Assembly: GCA_033795365.1 (NCBI GenBank)
Contig: JARYGU010000031.1
Coordinates: 1-47,449, forward strand
Reading direction: 5' to 3'
Origin: JARYGU01 sp033795365
GTDB lineage: Bacteria > Pseudomonadota > Alphaproteobacteria > Rhizobiales > Rhizobiaceae
Length of the DNA stretch: 47,449 bases
In this document: positions 17,797 through 26,195 of the stretch, piece after piece
How the letters are laid out: the number at the start of each line of letters is the position of its first letter
How positions within the stretch are numbered: position 1 is the stretch's first letter
The notes under the pieces: generated by a model
What the model saw: the letters and a program-made list of their open reading frames with translations, nothing else
The model's database searches: none
Told to the model about the DNA's origin: nothing
Program-made: the position numbers and the translations under genes

Positions 17797-17812
17797 ACGG
17801 CAAAATTGCCGT
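17797..17812. promoter_or_regulatory. dyad abutting the response-regulator start
   Basis: ACGGCAA-AA-TTGCCGT is a 7-bp inverted repeat with a 2-base gap that ends directly before the ATG at 17813. No Shine-Dalgarno sequence is visible. It may be an operator or an RNA stem that covers the start. Confidence 0.4.
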
Positions 17813-18532
17813 ATGGAGAAAGAAAGTCCGACTGTTCTGATCGTCGAAGATGACGCCGAGATTCGCAGCCTTGTTGCGGATCTCCTGGGGCGAGAAGGCT
17901 TTATTGTGCGAGAAGCAGCCAATGCGGCGGCAATGGACGGGTTGTTCGCACGAATGAGGCCCGATCTGCTTGTTCTCGATATCATGCTGCCGGGGGAGGA
18001 CGGACTGTCGATCTGCCGCCGGATCAGGACTGCAAACAACATTCCGATTTTGATGCTGACGGCCAAAGGAGATGAGATCGATCGTGTGGTCGGGCTGGAA
18101 ATGGGAGCCGACGATTATCTCGTAAAGCCGTTCGGCCCGCGTGAGCTTCTTGCACGAGTGCGGGCGCTCCTGCGACGTGCAGGTGCCGTCTCGGCATCCG
18201 TTTCAACAACTCACCGCCTCGCCTTCGACCGCTTTGTCATCGATCTGGATGCGCGCCAGCTTAGCGATGCGGACGGTGTTCCGCTATCGCTCACCAGCGC
18301 CGAATTCGACCTGCTCGCATGTTTCGTCAACCGGCCGCGCCGAGTCCTCACCCGGGACCAGATTCTCGACTGGGTTCACGGACGCGCCGCCGAACCGTTC
18401 GACCGCACTGTCGATGTACTGGTATCGCGCATGCGCAAGAAGTTCGACGCCGCAAGTCCGGGTTCCAATCTGATCAGCACGGTACGCAATGGCGGTTATC
18501 TGTTTACAGCAGCCGTCCATCGGGTGCCCTGA
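17813..18532 (+). CDS. OmpR-family response regulator
   Basis: A 239-residue two-component response regulator. The receiver domain begins SPTVLIVEDDAEIRSLVADL, with the phosphoacceptor Asp56 in LLVLDIMLPG, the Thr switch in ILMLTAKG and the Lys in DDYLVKPFGPRELLARVR. The C-terminal winged helix is complete (LTSAEFDLLACF, TVDVLVSRMRKKFDAA, TVRNGGYLF), so it binds DNA. The start is ATG at 17813, with no Shine-Dalgarno sequence and a dyad directly before it. It overlaps the kinase gene by one base. It is divergent from the SH3-domain gene, and a 10-bp direct repeat at 17722 is a likely binding site. It probably controls the envelope genes from 9.7 to 17.6 kb. Confidence 0.92.
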   Translation: MEKESPTVLIVEDDAEIRSLVADLLGREGFIVREAANAAAMDGLFARMRPDLLVLDIMLPGEDGLSICRRIRTANNIPILMLTAKGDEIDRVVGLEMGADDYLVKPFGPRELLARVRALLRRAGAVSASVSTTHRLAFDRFVIDLDARQLSDADGVPLSLTSAEFDLLACFVNRPRRVLTRDQILDWVHGRAAEPFDRTVDVLVSRMRKKFDAASPGSNLISTVRNGGYLFTAAVHRVP

Positions 18533-19884
18533 TGCGTTCGTTCACGCTCGCCGGCCGGCTGGCGGCGATCGTCGTTGTGTCGCTTCTCGCGGTCTGGCTG
18601 ACATTGGTCGTCAGTTTTTACGCCCGCCGCGATTGGGAGGAGGAGAATTTCTGGCCGACGCCTGACCGGATTGCGGCGATCGTGTCGGCGGTCGAAGCGG
18701 CCTCACCGGAACAGCGCCCTGGTATCCTCGCGGCCTTGCATACACAGACGATGACCGTCCGGATAGAAAACCCGTCAAATGGGACGGTGGCGACCGATCC
18801 CGTCAGGGAAGTCGACGAGGAACTGATCAAAAACTATGCCGAGAACCTCGCCGGCCGGCCGCTTACCGTCTCGCGGTACTCCTTGCGTTTCACCGAACCC
18901 GACGTCGTACGTCTCTGGTCACGAGCGCGCCAGGCACTGGAGTTCAGAATTGGAATGCGAACAGGGGGCACCCTGGTGATCGAGAGCACGCCTCCCCTGC
19001 TTGTCACCCCTTTCGGTCTCCCGACCGGCATTGGAGCGGGTCTCCTCGGAACGGGCGCCGCGCTCATAGCATTGATCATTCTGTTTCGTGAGATCAGGCC
19101 GCTGACACAGCTCGCTCGTGCCGTCGACCATATGGACCTGGATGGCAGTCCGGTCGCTTTGCCGAACGTCAAACGGCAGTCCGCGGAAATCAGGGCTCTG
19201 GTCGTGGCCTTCGATCGCCTGCAGACGAGGCTTTCCCAACTCCTACGCGCACGCATGGCGATGCTGGGAGGCATCTCCCATGATGTGCGGACCTTTGCGA
19301 CAAGATTGCGTTTGCGGGTGGACGCAATTCCCGACGAGTTACAGCGCAATCGCGCCATTGCCGACATCGCCGACATGATCCGTCTCCTGGACGACGCGCT
19401 ATTGGCATCACGCGTCGGCGCGGGAGATTTGTCCGAAGAGCTGCTGGAACTTGACGAAATCGCCCGCAGCGAAGTTGAAGACCGCCGCGCGGCCGGCGCG
19501 CCGGTCAGCTTGTTCGTTGCTCCGGAGGCTGAAGGCGTCACAATCCTCGGAGACCGGCTGGCGCTGCGACGGGTGATTGCCAACCTGATCGAAAATGCCG
19601 TCAAATATGGCGAAAGCGCTCACCTCACCGTATCAGCCTCCGCCCAATATGCCATCCTGTCGGTTGACGATGAAGGTCCCGGCATTCCTGATGAACTCAA
19701 GGATGTTCTGACCGAACCCTTCGTCCGCGCCGAGGTCTCGCGCAGCCGTGATACCGGCGGCGCCGGGCTCGGGCTCGCAATCGTTCGAAATCTCATCGAA
19801 GCCCACGGCGGAGACTTGAAATTTGAAAGCAGCTCGGGTCGAGGCTTTCGCGTCACATTCCAAATCCCGCGGTTTCGAGCATAG
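18532..19884 (+). CDS. sensor histidine kinase, EnvZ-type
   Basis: A 450-residue inner-membrane sensor kinase. A first membrane segment (LAAIVVVSLLAVWLTLVVSF) is followed by a periplasmic loop of some 130 residues and a second segment near 165-180 (GAGLLGTGAALIALIILF). Then come HAMP (EIRPLTQLARAVDHMDLDGS) and a HisKA domain with His250 in MLGGISHDVRTFATRLRLRV. The catalytic domain has N box NLIENAVKYG, G1 DDEGPGIP, F box TEPFVRAE and G2 GGAGLGLAIV. It phosphorylates the regulator encoded just upstream; ATG overlaps its TGA by one base, so the two are translationally coupled. The signal is unknown. Confidence 0.92.
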   Translation: MRSFTLAGRLAAIVVVSLLAVWLTLVVSFYARRDWEEENFWPTPDRIAAIVSAVEAASPEQRPGILAALHTQTMTVRIENPSNGTVATDPVREVDEELIKNYAENLAGRPLTVSRYSLRFTEPDVVRLWSRARQALEFRIGMRTGGTLVIESTPPLLVTPFGLPTGIGAGLLGTGAALIALIILFREIRPLTQLARAVDHMDLDGSPVALPNVKRQSAEIRALVVAFDRLQTRLSQLLRARMAMLGGISHDVRTFATRLRLRVDAIPDELQRNRAIADIADMIRLLDDALLASRVGAGDLSEELLELDEIARSEVEDRRAAGAPVSLFVAPEAEGVTILGDRLALRRVIANLIENAVKYGESAHLTVSASAQYAILSVDDEGPGIPDELKDVLTEPFVRAEVSRSRDTGGAGLGLAIVRNLIEAHGGDLKFESSSGRGFRVTFQIPRFRA

Positions 19885-19948
19885 GCGGCCTCAGGCGGTC
19901 GCTTCACCGAGTCTGCTGCCGATCTTGGCCAAAAGCGGTCACACGACT

Positions 19949-20173
19949 TCACGCCGCAGCGCGGACAGCATCAATAAATGCGCGCGACGCTGGTGGCATG
20001 TGCCGCTGCTCTGGATAGCACATGTAGAGCCCCGGAAATGGGGCGCTCCACGCGTCGAGCAGTTTGATCAGCCGCTTTTGGCCGACCAATTCCGACACAG
20101 TGTCCTCAATGACAAAGCCTATGCCTATGCCGTCCAGTATGGCCCCAAGTGCGGCCTCCCTGTGACCTGCCAC
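19949..20173 (-). pseudogene. LysR-family regulator, C-terminal fragment
   Basis: A 74-residue frame that reads as the last part of a LysR-type regulator's effector domain: REAALGAILDGIGIGFVIED, LIKLLDAWSAPFPGLYMCYP, SRAFIDAVR. The missing N-terminal two-thirds includes the DNA-binding domain, so the product cannot work as a regulator. The similarity stops at about 20170, where unrelated sequence with hairpins begins. It ends convergently with the kinase gene. Confidence 0.65.
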
Positions 20174-20530
20174 TGAACTTTCATCCAGCGGCGATTAGAG
20201 CCTCGGCGTTTTTGAACCGCCCCAGCTTTCCGGACCAGCAGAGGCTGGAGTTTTTCGGCTTCTTCAGGGAGGCGGGCTGGTTGCGCGCCCCCGCAACCAG
20301 TTCCTGCATAATTCTATAACCGCCTCCATATAACCGGGGGCGGTTTTGCCGTTTATGGGGCAGTCACAACGCACAGCGGAAGCCACAGAACGTCCCCCAA
20401 AATGCGGGCGTTCCGTCATTCATATGTCTGGTTGCCTCAGGATGTAAGCATCCAAAGGCTTTTGCCGTTGTGATATATACCGAATGATATGTTTGAGGGC
20501 ATGTCGGGGCGCACTGCGAGCGCCGCCTGA
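20174..20530. other. intergenic stretch with two hairpins
   Basis: There is no supported gene here. A 42-codon minus-strand frame (20181-20309, MQELVAGARNQ...) is weak. The stretch contains a perfect 9-bp stem (CTGGTTGCG / CGCAACCAG, 20277-20300) and a terminator-like hairpin at 20318-20347. It appears to be the scar of a lost element, because a LysR gene is cut off on one side and a TetR fragment begins on the other. Confidence 0.4.
20318..20347 (+). terminator. Rho-independent terminator-like hairpin
   Basis: AACCGCCTCC and GGGGGCGGTT form a 10-bp stem with one G-U wobble and an 8-base loop, followed by TT, giving a TTTT run at the end of the stem. It fits an intrinsic terminator for plus-strand transcription. 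No complete gene lies directly upstream. Confidence 0.55.
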
Positions 20531-21046
20531 TTGGCGATCCACGCATCGGGTGCGGTGTTGATCGTCGTGGCCGTTGCAGCACTGGCTTACGAAAGCGGCT
20601 TTATCCCGGGTCGAGAGGCATCCCGGCAGACGGCGGGGCATGCCACCGACGGCTTCTTCCAGCCACCGACCGACGACCAGATACCGAACGACGAGTTCGG
20701 TGCGGCAGTCCGCCGTGGCCAGGCTGCGTTCATCACCTTTGCTGAGCGTGGCTACGAAAAAGCCTCGATGGATGAGGTTGCGTTGGTGGCCGAGACTACC
20801 AAGCGGACCGTCTATGCGCACTTTGGTAACAAAGAAGCGCTTTTTCGTGATGCCATCGGACAGGCAGTGGACTGGTTCCTAAGTGAGCTTCCGGATGCCC
20901 GCGAAAAGATGGAGAATTGGCGTAGAGACTACAACGAGGTTCGGCCACATGGTGCGATCGGCAACAAGGTCCCGATCGCACTGATGAATCCGGGGCATGC
21001 ACCCATCTTTACTTGCGATCATCACAACTGCCCATCAGGGCGCTAA
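20531..21046 (+). pseudogene. TetR fragment fused to IS3 transposase tail
   Basis: An open frame of 171 codons that is a mosaic. The middle (AAFITFAERGYEKASMDEVA, ETTKRTVYAHFGNKEALFRD) is the N-terminal DNA-binding domain of a TetR-family regulator. From about residue 115 it becomes an IS3-family orfB C-terminus (WFLSELPDAREKMENWRRDY, NEVRPHGAIG), where the usual second half of the TetR effector domain should be. The first 50 residues have a hydrophobic stretch (VLIVVAVAALAYESGF) not expected in TetR and may come from a third gene, such as a membrane fusion protein. An inactive rearrangement scar is likely; no start or ribosome site is convincing. Confidence 0.6.
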
Positions 21047-21129
21047 AAACCCTTATGGTCGGCAACAATAGAGGGCTGTTTCGTGCGGTAGCGTAGCCCG
21101 ATTTAACCGTCCCTCGTTTGAAGTGATAT

Positions 21130-21453
21130 TCAACGCTTGGAGCCGAATCTCTCTTTTCGAGCTTGCGTCAAACAAATCTGCCTGATCGTTGTGCTGCTCA
21201 ACCCGAATTCCTGGCCCAGGCTTTTATATGTTTCTCCGGCGAGATTTCGCTCGTATATTTGACAGTTCCGGTCGTGCCTATCGCCGTCGGCATCTTGGCT
21301 ACGATCGAATTTTGCACGCTCCTCTTCCGTCCACACCTTGTAACTCTCTTTACCGGTTACTCGGTTTCGATAACGAACAACGAAGCGGCCATCTACAATC
21401 CCACGTATATCGTATGATCCGTTTTTGAACTGAACGACCTTACCCAACTCCAT
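21130..21453 (-). CDS. hypothetical protein with HTH-like C-terminus
   Basis: A 107-residue protein of unknown family. The first half is beta-rich (VQFKNGSYDIRGIVDGRFVV, RYRNRVTGKESYKVW). The second half (IYERNLAGETYKSLGQEFGL, SSTTIRQICLTQARKE) resembles a sigma-70 region 4 or similar HTH, with the SLGQEFGLSSTTIRQI pattern. The start at 21453 is preceded by GGGAAAG; an in-frame start at 21489 would overlap the HNH gene stop by 16 bases. It is directly downstream of the HNH endonuclease gene and probably in the same operon, so it may regulate or assist it. Not recognised as a known partner. Confidence 0.5.
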   Translation of the reverse strand: MELGKVVQFKNGSYDIRGIVDGRFVVRYRNRVTGKESYKVWTEEERAKFDRSQDADGDRHDRNCQIYERNLAGETYKSLGQEFGLSSTTIRQICLTQARKERFGSKR

Positions 21454-21473
21454 TTTTTGTCTTTCCCAGCCAG

Positions 21474-22385
21474 TTAATGCTTGAAACAATTTTCACGGTG
21501 CCATTGAAGAAAATGCGGATGGGGCCTTTCGAATGGTCGTGACGGCACGATGGCTCTGCCGGTCTTGTTGAGCAGACCTTGAATACTTTCCGGATCGTTC
21601 GCCTGTCGCGAAATCAGAATATCAAGCTCGTCCGACAAACTGATAAGTCCACGATCAAACATCCAATGCGCAGTGCCTGAGAGAGCGATGCCGTTGGTGA
21701 GGATATCAGGTCCGTTTGATTCCACGGGCCTGATATGTGCGGCGTCAACTTCGGCACGTCCGCCGCCGTTGATGAGCTTCAGGCCGGTGATTGCACACCG
21801 TTTATCGTAGGCCTGCAGAACGAGCCGGCGAAATAGCCGATTCCGAACGACTCGCGACGAAAGCTGTATGACGCGATCACGCTCTTGTTCAAACATAAAT
21901 GGGGCTTGTGCTGCCTCTTCAAACCCATCCCCTGAGAACGTCGCTACGGGTTCATCTTGTCGAGGCAATTCCAGCTCACGCTCATCCAGTCCGATCGACA
22001 CAATGCGATTGAAATCTGCCGCCGAGATTGATCGCACCGCCGCCTGTGCTCTACCGGAGAGCCGGCCTTTATCATTCAAAACACTGCGCTCGATGACACC
22101 ATCCGGCCCACTGAAAGGAACGGCGTTGATGAAATCGAGATACGTGTTCGGCTCGATCAGCGCCAGATACATTCCAGATGCTTTCGGGTCTGGAATAACC
22201 TGGGCGACTTTGGCCACAGCAAAATAGCCGCGCGTTGCCGCAACCTTGCGTGGCTCATAATAAATGATCCAATCGCCGACACAGGCTTGAACGCGACCGA
22301 GATATTGGCGCGGGAACTGATATTGTTCCGCCGGGCTATCGTCGTAAATCGAATCTGAGCGATGAATAAAAACCCCGAATCCCAT
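21474..22385 (-). CDS. HNH endonuclease with PUA-like N-terminus
   Basis: A 303-residue protein. The C-terminal half has a clear HNH_2 nuclease domain: CAITGLKLINGG, VDAAHIRPVESNG, ILTNGIALSGTAHWMFDRGL. The catalytic His and Asn and a late DRGL segment are visible. The N-terminal 110 residues (VGDWIIYYEPRKVAATRGYF, AVAKVAQVIPDP, GMYLALIEPNTYLDFINAV) resemble the EVE/PUA-like fold often used to read modified bases, but this is weak. Such fusions suggest modification-dependent restriction. It overlaps or abuts the HTH-like gene downstream. It lies beside a recombinase and a toxin-antitoxin pair, a typical defence setting. The function is inferred from domains. Confidence 0.65.
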   Translation of the reverse strand: MGFGVFIHRSDSIYDDSPAEQYQFPRQYLGRVQACVGDWIIYYEPRKVAATRGYFAVAKVAQVIPDPKASGMYLALIEPNTYLDFINAVPFSGPDGVIERSVLNDKGRLSGRAQAAVRSISAADFNRIVSIGLDERELELPRQDEPVATFSGDGFEEAAQAPFMFEQERDRVIQLSSRVVRNRLFRRLVLQAYDKRCAITGLKLINGGGRAEVDAAHIRPVESNGPDILTNGIALSGTAHWMFDRGLISLSDELDILISRQANDPESIQGLLNKTGRAIVPSRPFERPHPHFLQWHRENCFKH

Positions 22386-22528
22386 GCTTGATGCTTATCA
22401 TAGGGATACCTCCTCGGGATATCCGCCCCATCTTTCGGAATGAAATCGTTCGACAATTTAGAATTCATTTACCACGTGGCCTTAGCAGGCCACGCCCCGG
22501 CACTGGTGCCGGCGAAGAATGCGAATCT

Positions 22529-24884
22529 ATGATGAAAAATCAAACTGCTTCCTCTCTCCATTTCCAGCGCAAGATTTCTGAATTCTGCGATCTACGCGTG
22601 GCGCCGCTCGTCTCGAAGCGGGCTTTGGACAACATCAAGCCTTACCTCACGAGCCTGATCCTTTATCGCAAGCATCCGCCCATGCGGAACGAACGCGCCG
22701 ATTGGCAATCGATCTCCTATGCGTGCGGTCTCGATGGCGACATGACCGCAGCACTCAAGAAGAACCTGCAGCCCGCCCTCGAAGCGATCACCCGCTGGAT
22801 CGACAGATATCCGTCGAGAGATGATGATCGTTCCCGAGTGAGCGATGCGAGCCGACGGTCCAGCGCAGTATCCACTGGATCAGCTGCACCGCGGAAAAAA
22901 TCGCCATCCGCGGCACGCGCTCCATCATCGCCTTCCACGAAAGCAAAGACAGGCGTAGCGCCGAAGCCCGTCGAGGAATTCCCAAAGCCGCTATTCGACT
23001 GGGCGGACGATCCGCCGGACTTCCAGCAGGCTCTCATCTATCACATGCGCCGGCACGGAGATTCCTACTGGCATCTGCATCGGGCGGTCACCGGCGAGAA
23101 TGATGCCTTCGACCACAAAACCCTCTTCTCCTGGATAAAAGGCACAAGAGTTCCGCGATCGCTGGACAGCTTCGAGATCCTTTCTCGGATTGAACACCGA
23201 TATCGTTTGCCCAGCGGATATCTAAAGGGGAAATTGCCCCATCCGTCGCGGTCAGCCTCCGGTCATCAACTTGGAAGTGACATCAGCTCTTCCGAGCGGC
23301 GGCGGCTCGCCTGGCATCTGCCGGACGATCTCAACAACCTGCCCTTCAGCAAGCGGGAAGAAATTCTCGAATGGGTTCGCCGCGTCGTCATTTCAGGTTC
23401 GACCGACTATCGACGGCTACCAGGCGGCTGCCACCAGACAGCGTTATGCCATTCGTTTTCCGGGCATTTCCTATGGTGGCGCTCTCTCGGCCCGAACCTC
23501 ATCGGATAGCCTCGCCTGGGATGACAAGGGAAATCACACGCCGGTCGATGATCCGGATTTGCTTGCTGGCGTTGTCGATGCCCCTCCCCGCCTTGCCATG
23601 GAGATGGCCAACCTCATCCGTTTCAAGACCGCCACCCTGACGACGCTCGGGTTTCAGAGGAGCGGCGTCTGGGGCGAAGAAACGGCATCCCAAAAGCTCG
23701 AACATCTCGGCCTGATGTTCGGTGCGCTGGCTGCATCGCCGAAGGGTGTCGTCAAGGGATATGGCGTTCCCCTCAGCCAGCTGAGCTTTGGCCTCCTCGT
23801 CTTCCCAGGAATTTGGGATTGGTATTTGCAGTGGCGCGAAAAGCGCCGGGGCTTCTATACGAAGTGGGAAGAGGACATGCTGAGCGTCCTTCTCGGCATG
23901 GTGCGCCCTGATACCGGCTGGATCTGGCAGCACCCGGAGCTGATCCAGAACGTAAAGCCGATCCCTGGCTTGATCAGCGCCGACGAAATTGCCACGGCCC
24001 AGAGAGACTGGCACGCGGCCTGCGATGCCTGCTTCAAACACGCTTCGCAGCGATCCAAGGAAATCCAGCGGGTGGCAAGGGTTCACCGGAATCCGTTCGA
24101 GCCGATCATGTGCATCCTGGAGGCCGACAGCCCGCTTACGGAATATCGCAAGATCACCGACGAGATCATCAAGCGCATGCCCGACGAGAACCGTTACCCC
24201 CGCGCCGCGGCTGAAGCGGTCCGATCTTTCCTGATGTTGCGCCTAGGCCTGCATCTCGGTCTTCGGCAGAAAAACCTGCGGCAGTTGCTCGTCTGCCCGC
24301 GCGGGCATTTCCCAACTCCCGAGCGTCGCCTTGAAGATATGAAGCGCGGAGAAATCCGGTGGAGCGAGCGTGATCGCGGTTGGGAAGTCCTGATACCTTC
24401 CAATGCCTTCAAGAACGCCAATTCGTCCTTCTTCGGGTCCAAGCCGTTCCGGCTCGTCCTGCCCGACCTTCAGGATCTCTACAAATACCTGAACGCCTAC
24501 ATCGAGCGCTATCGTGGCGTATTGCTCGCCGGTGCCGACGATCCGGGCACACTGTTCGTCAAGACAGTGAAAACCAACAGCAAGGATGCGTCCTATGACC
24601 AGACGACCTTTTATGAGGCGTGGCGGCTGGCGGTCCAACGCTATGGGATCTACAATCCCCATACCGGCCGCGGGGCCATCAAGGGCCTTCTGCCGCACGG
24701 GCCGCACAATGTCCGCGATGTTCTCGCCACCCACATCCTGAAACAGACTGGCTCCTACGAGCAGGCGAGCTATGCGATCCAGGATACGCCGGAGATGGTT
24801 GCCAGCCACTACGGTCGCTTCCTGCCGCAGGACAAAGCTGCCCTTGCTGCCCGGATTTTGAATCAGGTATGGGAAGCTGCATGA
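22529..24884 (+). pseudogene. large tyrosine recombinase, frameshifted
   Basis: Two consecutive frames form one gene of about 785 residues. The N-terminal part starts at 22529 (MMKNQTASSLHFQRKISEFC) and has a Ser/Ala-rich linker and a SAM-like region (SREEILEWVRR type). The C-terminal part has tyrosine recombinase hallmarks: an Arg region (MLRLGLHLGLRQKNLRQLLV), HNVRDVLATHIL with H-x-x-R, and the nucleophile Tyr in VASHYGRF. The switch from frame 1 to 2 is near 23395-23425, where STDYRR should become YQAAATRQRYAIRFPG. One extra base or two missing bases would do this. It is probably the integrase of a mobile element. If real, the shift inactivates it. Confidence 0.65.
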
Positions 24885-24902
24885 CGCTAGTCTTTCCCAA
24901 TC

Positions 24903-24931
24903 TTGATAGGTGTAGCACTTAGTGCTATATA
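24903..24931 (+). promoter_or_regulatory. toxin-antitoxin promoter with palindromic operator
   Basis: TTGATA at 24903-24908 and TATATA at 24926-24931 are separated by exactly 17 bases. A perfect palindrome, TAGCACT-T-AGTGCTA (24913-24927), fills the spacer and overlaps the -10. This is a typical autorepression site for a HigA-like antitoxin. Transcription would start about base 24938, at the ATG. Confidence 0.6.
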
Positions 24932-24936
24932 AACTG

Positions 24937-25296
24937 ATGTCAGAACGCGTGTTCAAAACAGCTTGGTTCGCCAAGGCAGCGAAGAAGGCCCGGATTTCCG
25001 ACAAGGCTCTGTCGAAAGCAATCAGCCAGGTTGCCCTCGGCCAAGCCGATGATCTCGGCGGCGGCGTCTTCAAGAAGCGCCTGAACGACAATCAGCATCG
25101 TTCAATCGTTCTGGCAAAGGCCGGAGAGTTCTGGGTATTCACCTATCTCTTCGCGAAGAAGGATCGGGCGAATATCGATGACGACGAGCTTCTGGCTTTC
25201 CGGAAGCTCGCCGAACTCTATCGGCGAAAGACGAAAGCCGACCTTGAAGCGGAAATCGAGGGCCGCGCCTTGCTGGAGATTGATCATGGCGACTAA
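24937..25296 (+). CDS. RelE/HigB-type toxin
   Basis: A 119-residue toxin of the RelE/HigB (DUF1044) family, an mRNA interferase that stops translation when its antitoxin is lost. It reads MSERVFKTAWFAKAAKKARI, then LGQADDLGGGVFKKRLNDNQ and AGEFWVFTYLFAKKDRANID, the typical fold order, with the Arg/Lys-rich core. The ATG at 24937 is chosen because the promoter -10 is at 24926-24931; a GTG at 24922 lies inside the operator. It overlaps the antitoxin gene by 11 bases, toxin first, as in higBA operons. This start makes the message nearly leaderless. The direct partner is the next gene. Confidence 0.8.
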   Translation: MSERVFKTAWFAKAAKKARISDKALSKAISQVALGQADDLGGGVFKKRLNDNQHRSIVLAKAGEFWVFTYLFAKKDRANIDDDELLAFRKLAELYRRKTKADLEAEIEGRALLEIDHGD

Positions 25297-25609
25297 GCGC
25301 AAATTCAAGAGCGATGCCTTCGAGGCAATCCATAGCGCCGTTGAGGGCATGTATGCGGCAGGCACCATTGACAAGGAAACCATGCGAACCTTCGACGAGG
25401 ATTGCCTGGTTGTTCCGCAGGATCTGACGCCAGGCGAAATCAAGGCACTGCGCGAAAACAATCACGTCAGCCAGCCGGTTTTTGCCCGCTACTTGAACAC
25501 CAGCGAGTCCACCATCCAGAAATGGGAGACTGGAGCCAAGCGGCCAAGCGGGCCGGCACTCAAGCTCTTGTCGATCGTGCAGAAGCACGGACTGCAGATG
25601 CTTTCGTGA
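25286..25609 (+). CDS. HigA-type XRE antitoxin
   Basis: A 107-residue antitoxin. The N-terminal region (FEAIHSAVEGMYAAGTIDKE, TMRTFDEDCLV) is the toxin-binding part. The C-terminal half is an XRE-type helix-turn-helix (LTPGEIKALRENNHVSQPVF, ARYLNTSESTIQKWETG), which would bind the palindrome overlapping the promoter at 24903. It is encoded after and overlapping the toxin. Loss of a short-lived antitoxin would activate the toxin, so the pair stabilises the mobile region. Identification as HigA-like is by arrangement and the HTH. Confidence 0.8.
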   Translation: MATKRKFKSDAFEAIHSAVEGMYAAGTIDKETMRTFDEDCLVVPQDLTPGEIKALRENNHVSQPVFARYLNTSESTIQKWETGAKRPSGPALKLLSIVQKHGLQMLS

Positions 25610-25734
25610 CATGAGTGACAACGAGTGCGTCTGGTCCCGCCATGGCAACGCCGTGCAGATAGCTCTTGAAAGGGTACGAACCTTTGGCCTTGTAGTTTAT
25701 GCGGAAGTCAAAGCGTCTAGATATAGTTACTTAG

Positions 25735-26127
25735 CTAGTCGTCGTAGCGCCGGTAATATTTCCGCTCGGGCAGCGTTTCAAAATCCACAGCCGGGCGCTG
25801 TTTGCCGCCCAGCTTCACCCAACTTCGTTGCCGGTTCCGCGCCGAAGTCAATTGCAGTCCCATGAGATGCGCGACCGCCATTGGAGAAAGCCCCTGGTCG
25901 AACAGGCGGTAGCAAATCTCCTCGCCCCTGAGGGTCAGCCGACCATCATCATAGTGGTTCGAAGGGTGACGCGGGTCGGTCTCTTCGCTCCCGATAATTA
26001 CAGACTGCATCTCCTTGTTTAGGTCGCCGATCTGCTGCTGTCTCGCCTTCCACTGCTTCGCGATCTTCCGGCGCAGCAGCTTGATCTCGTTTAAAAAGAC
26101 CCGTTCGGCGCTGCGGAGTAAGCCCAC
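25735..26127 (-). CDS. hypothetical protein, 5' end near IS66
   Basis: A 130-residue protein with no family I recognise. The first part is basic and helical (LLRRKIAKQWKARQQQIGDL). The second part (ICYRLFDQGLSPMAVAHLMG, LQLTSARNRQRSWVKLGGKQ) looks like a small HTH. The C-terminus is acidic and Tyr-rich (ERKYYRRYDD). The first codon is a GTG without a ribosome site, only about 70 bases from the IS66 remnant, so the natural start may be lost. Confidence in the gene is moderate and in the function none. Confidence 0.4.
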   Translation of the reverse strand: MGLLRSAERVFLNEIKLLRRKIAKQWKARQQQIGDLNKEMQSVIIGSEETDPRHPSNHYDDGRLTLRGEEICYRLFDQGLSPMAVAHLMGLQLTSARNRQRSWVKLGGKQRPAVDFETLPERKYYRRYDD

Positions 26128-26195
26128 GGTGAAGGCCGTCTTGCGATGACGGGCTGCTGACTGCCAGTCCTAGTGGTAACTCTAGGAGTAGTCAT

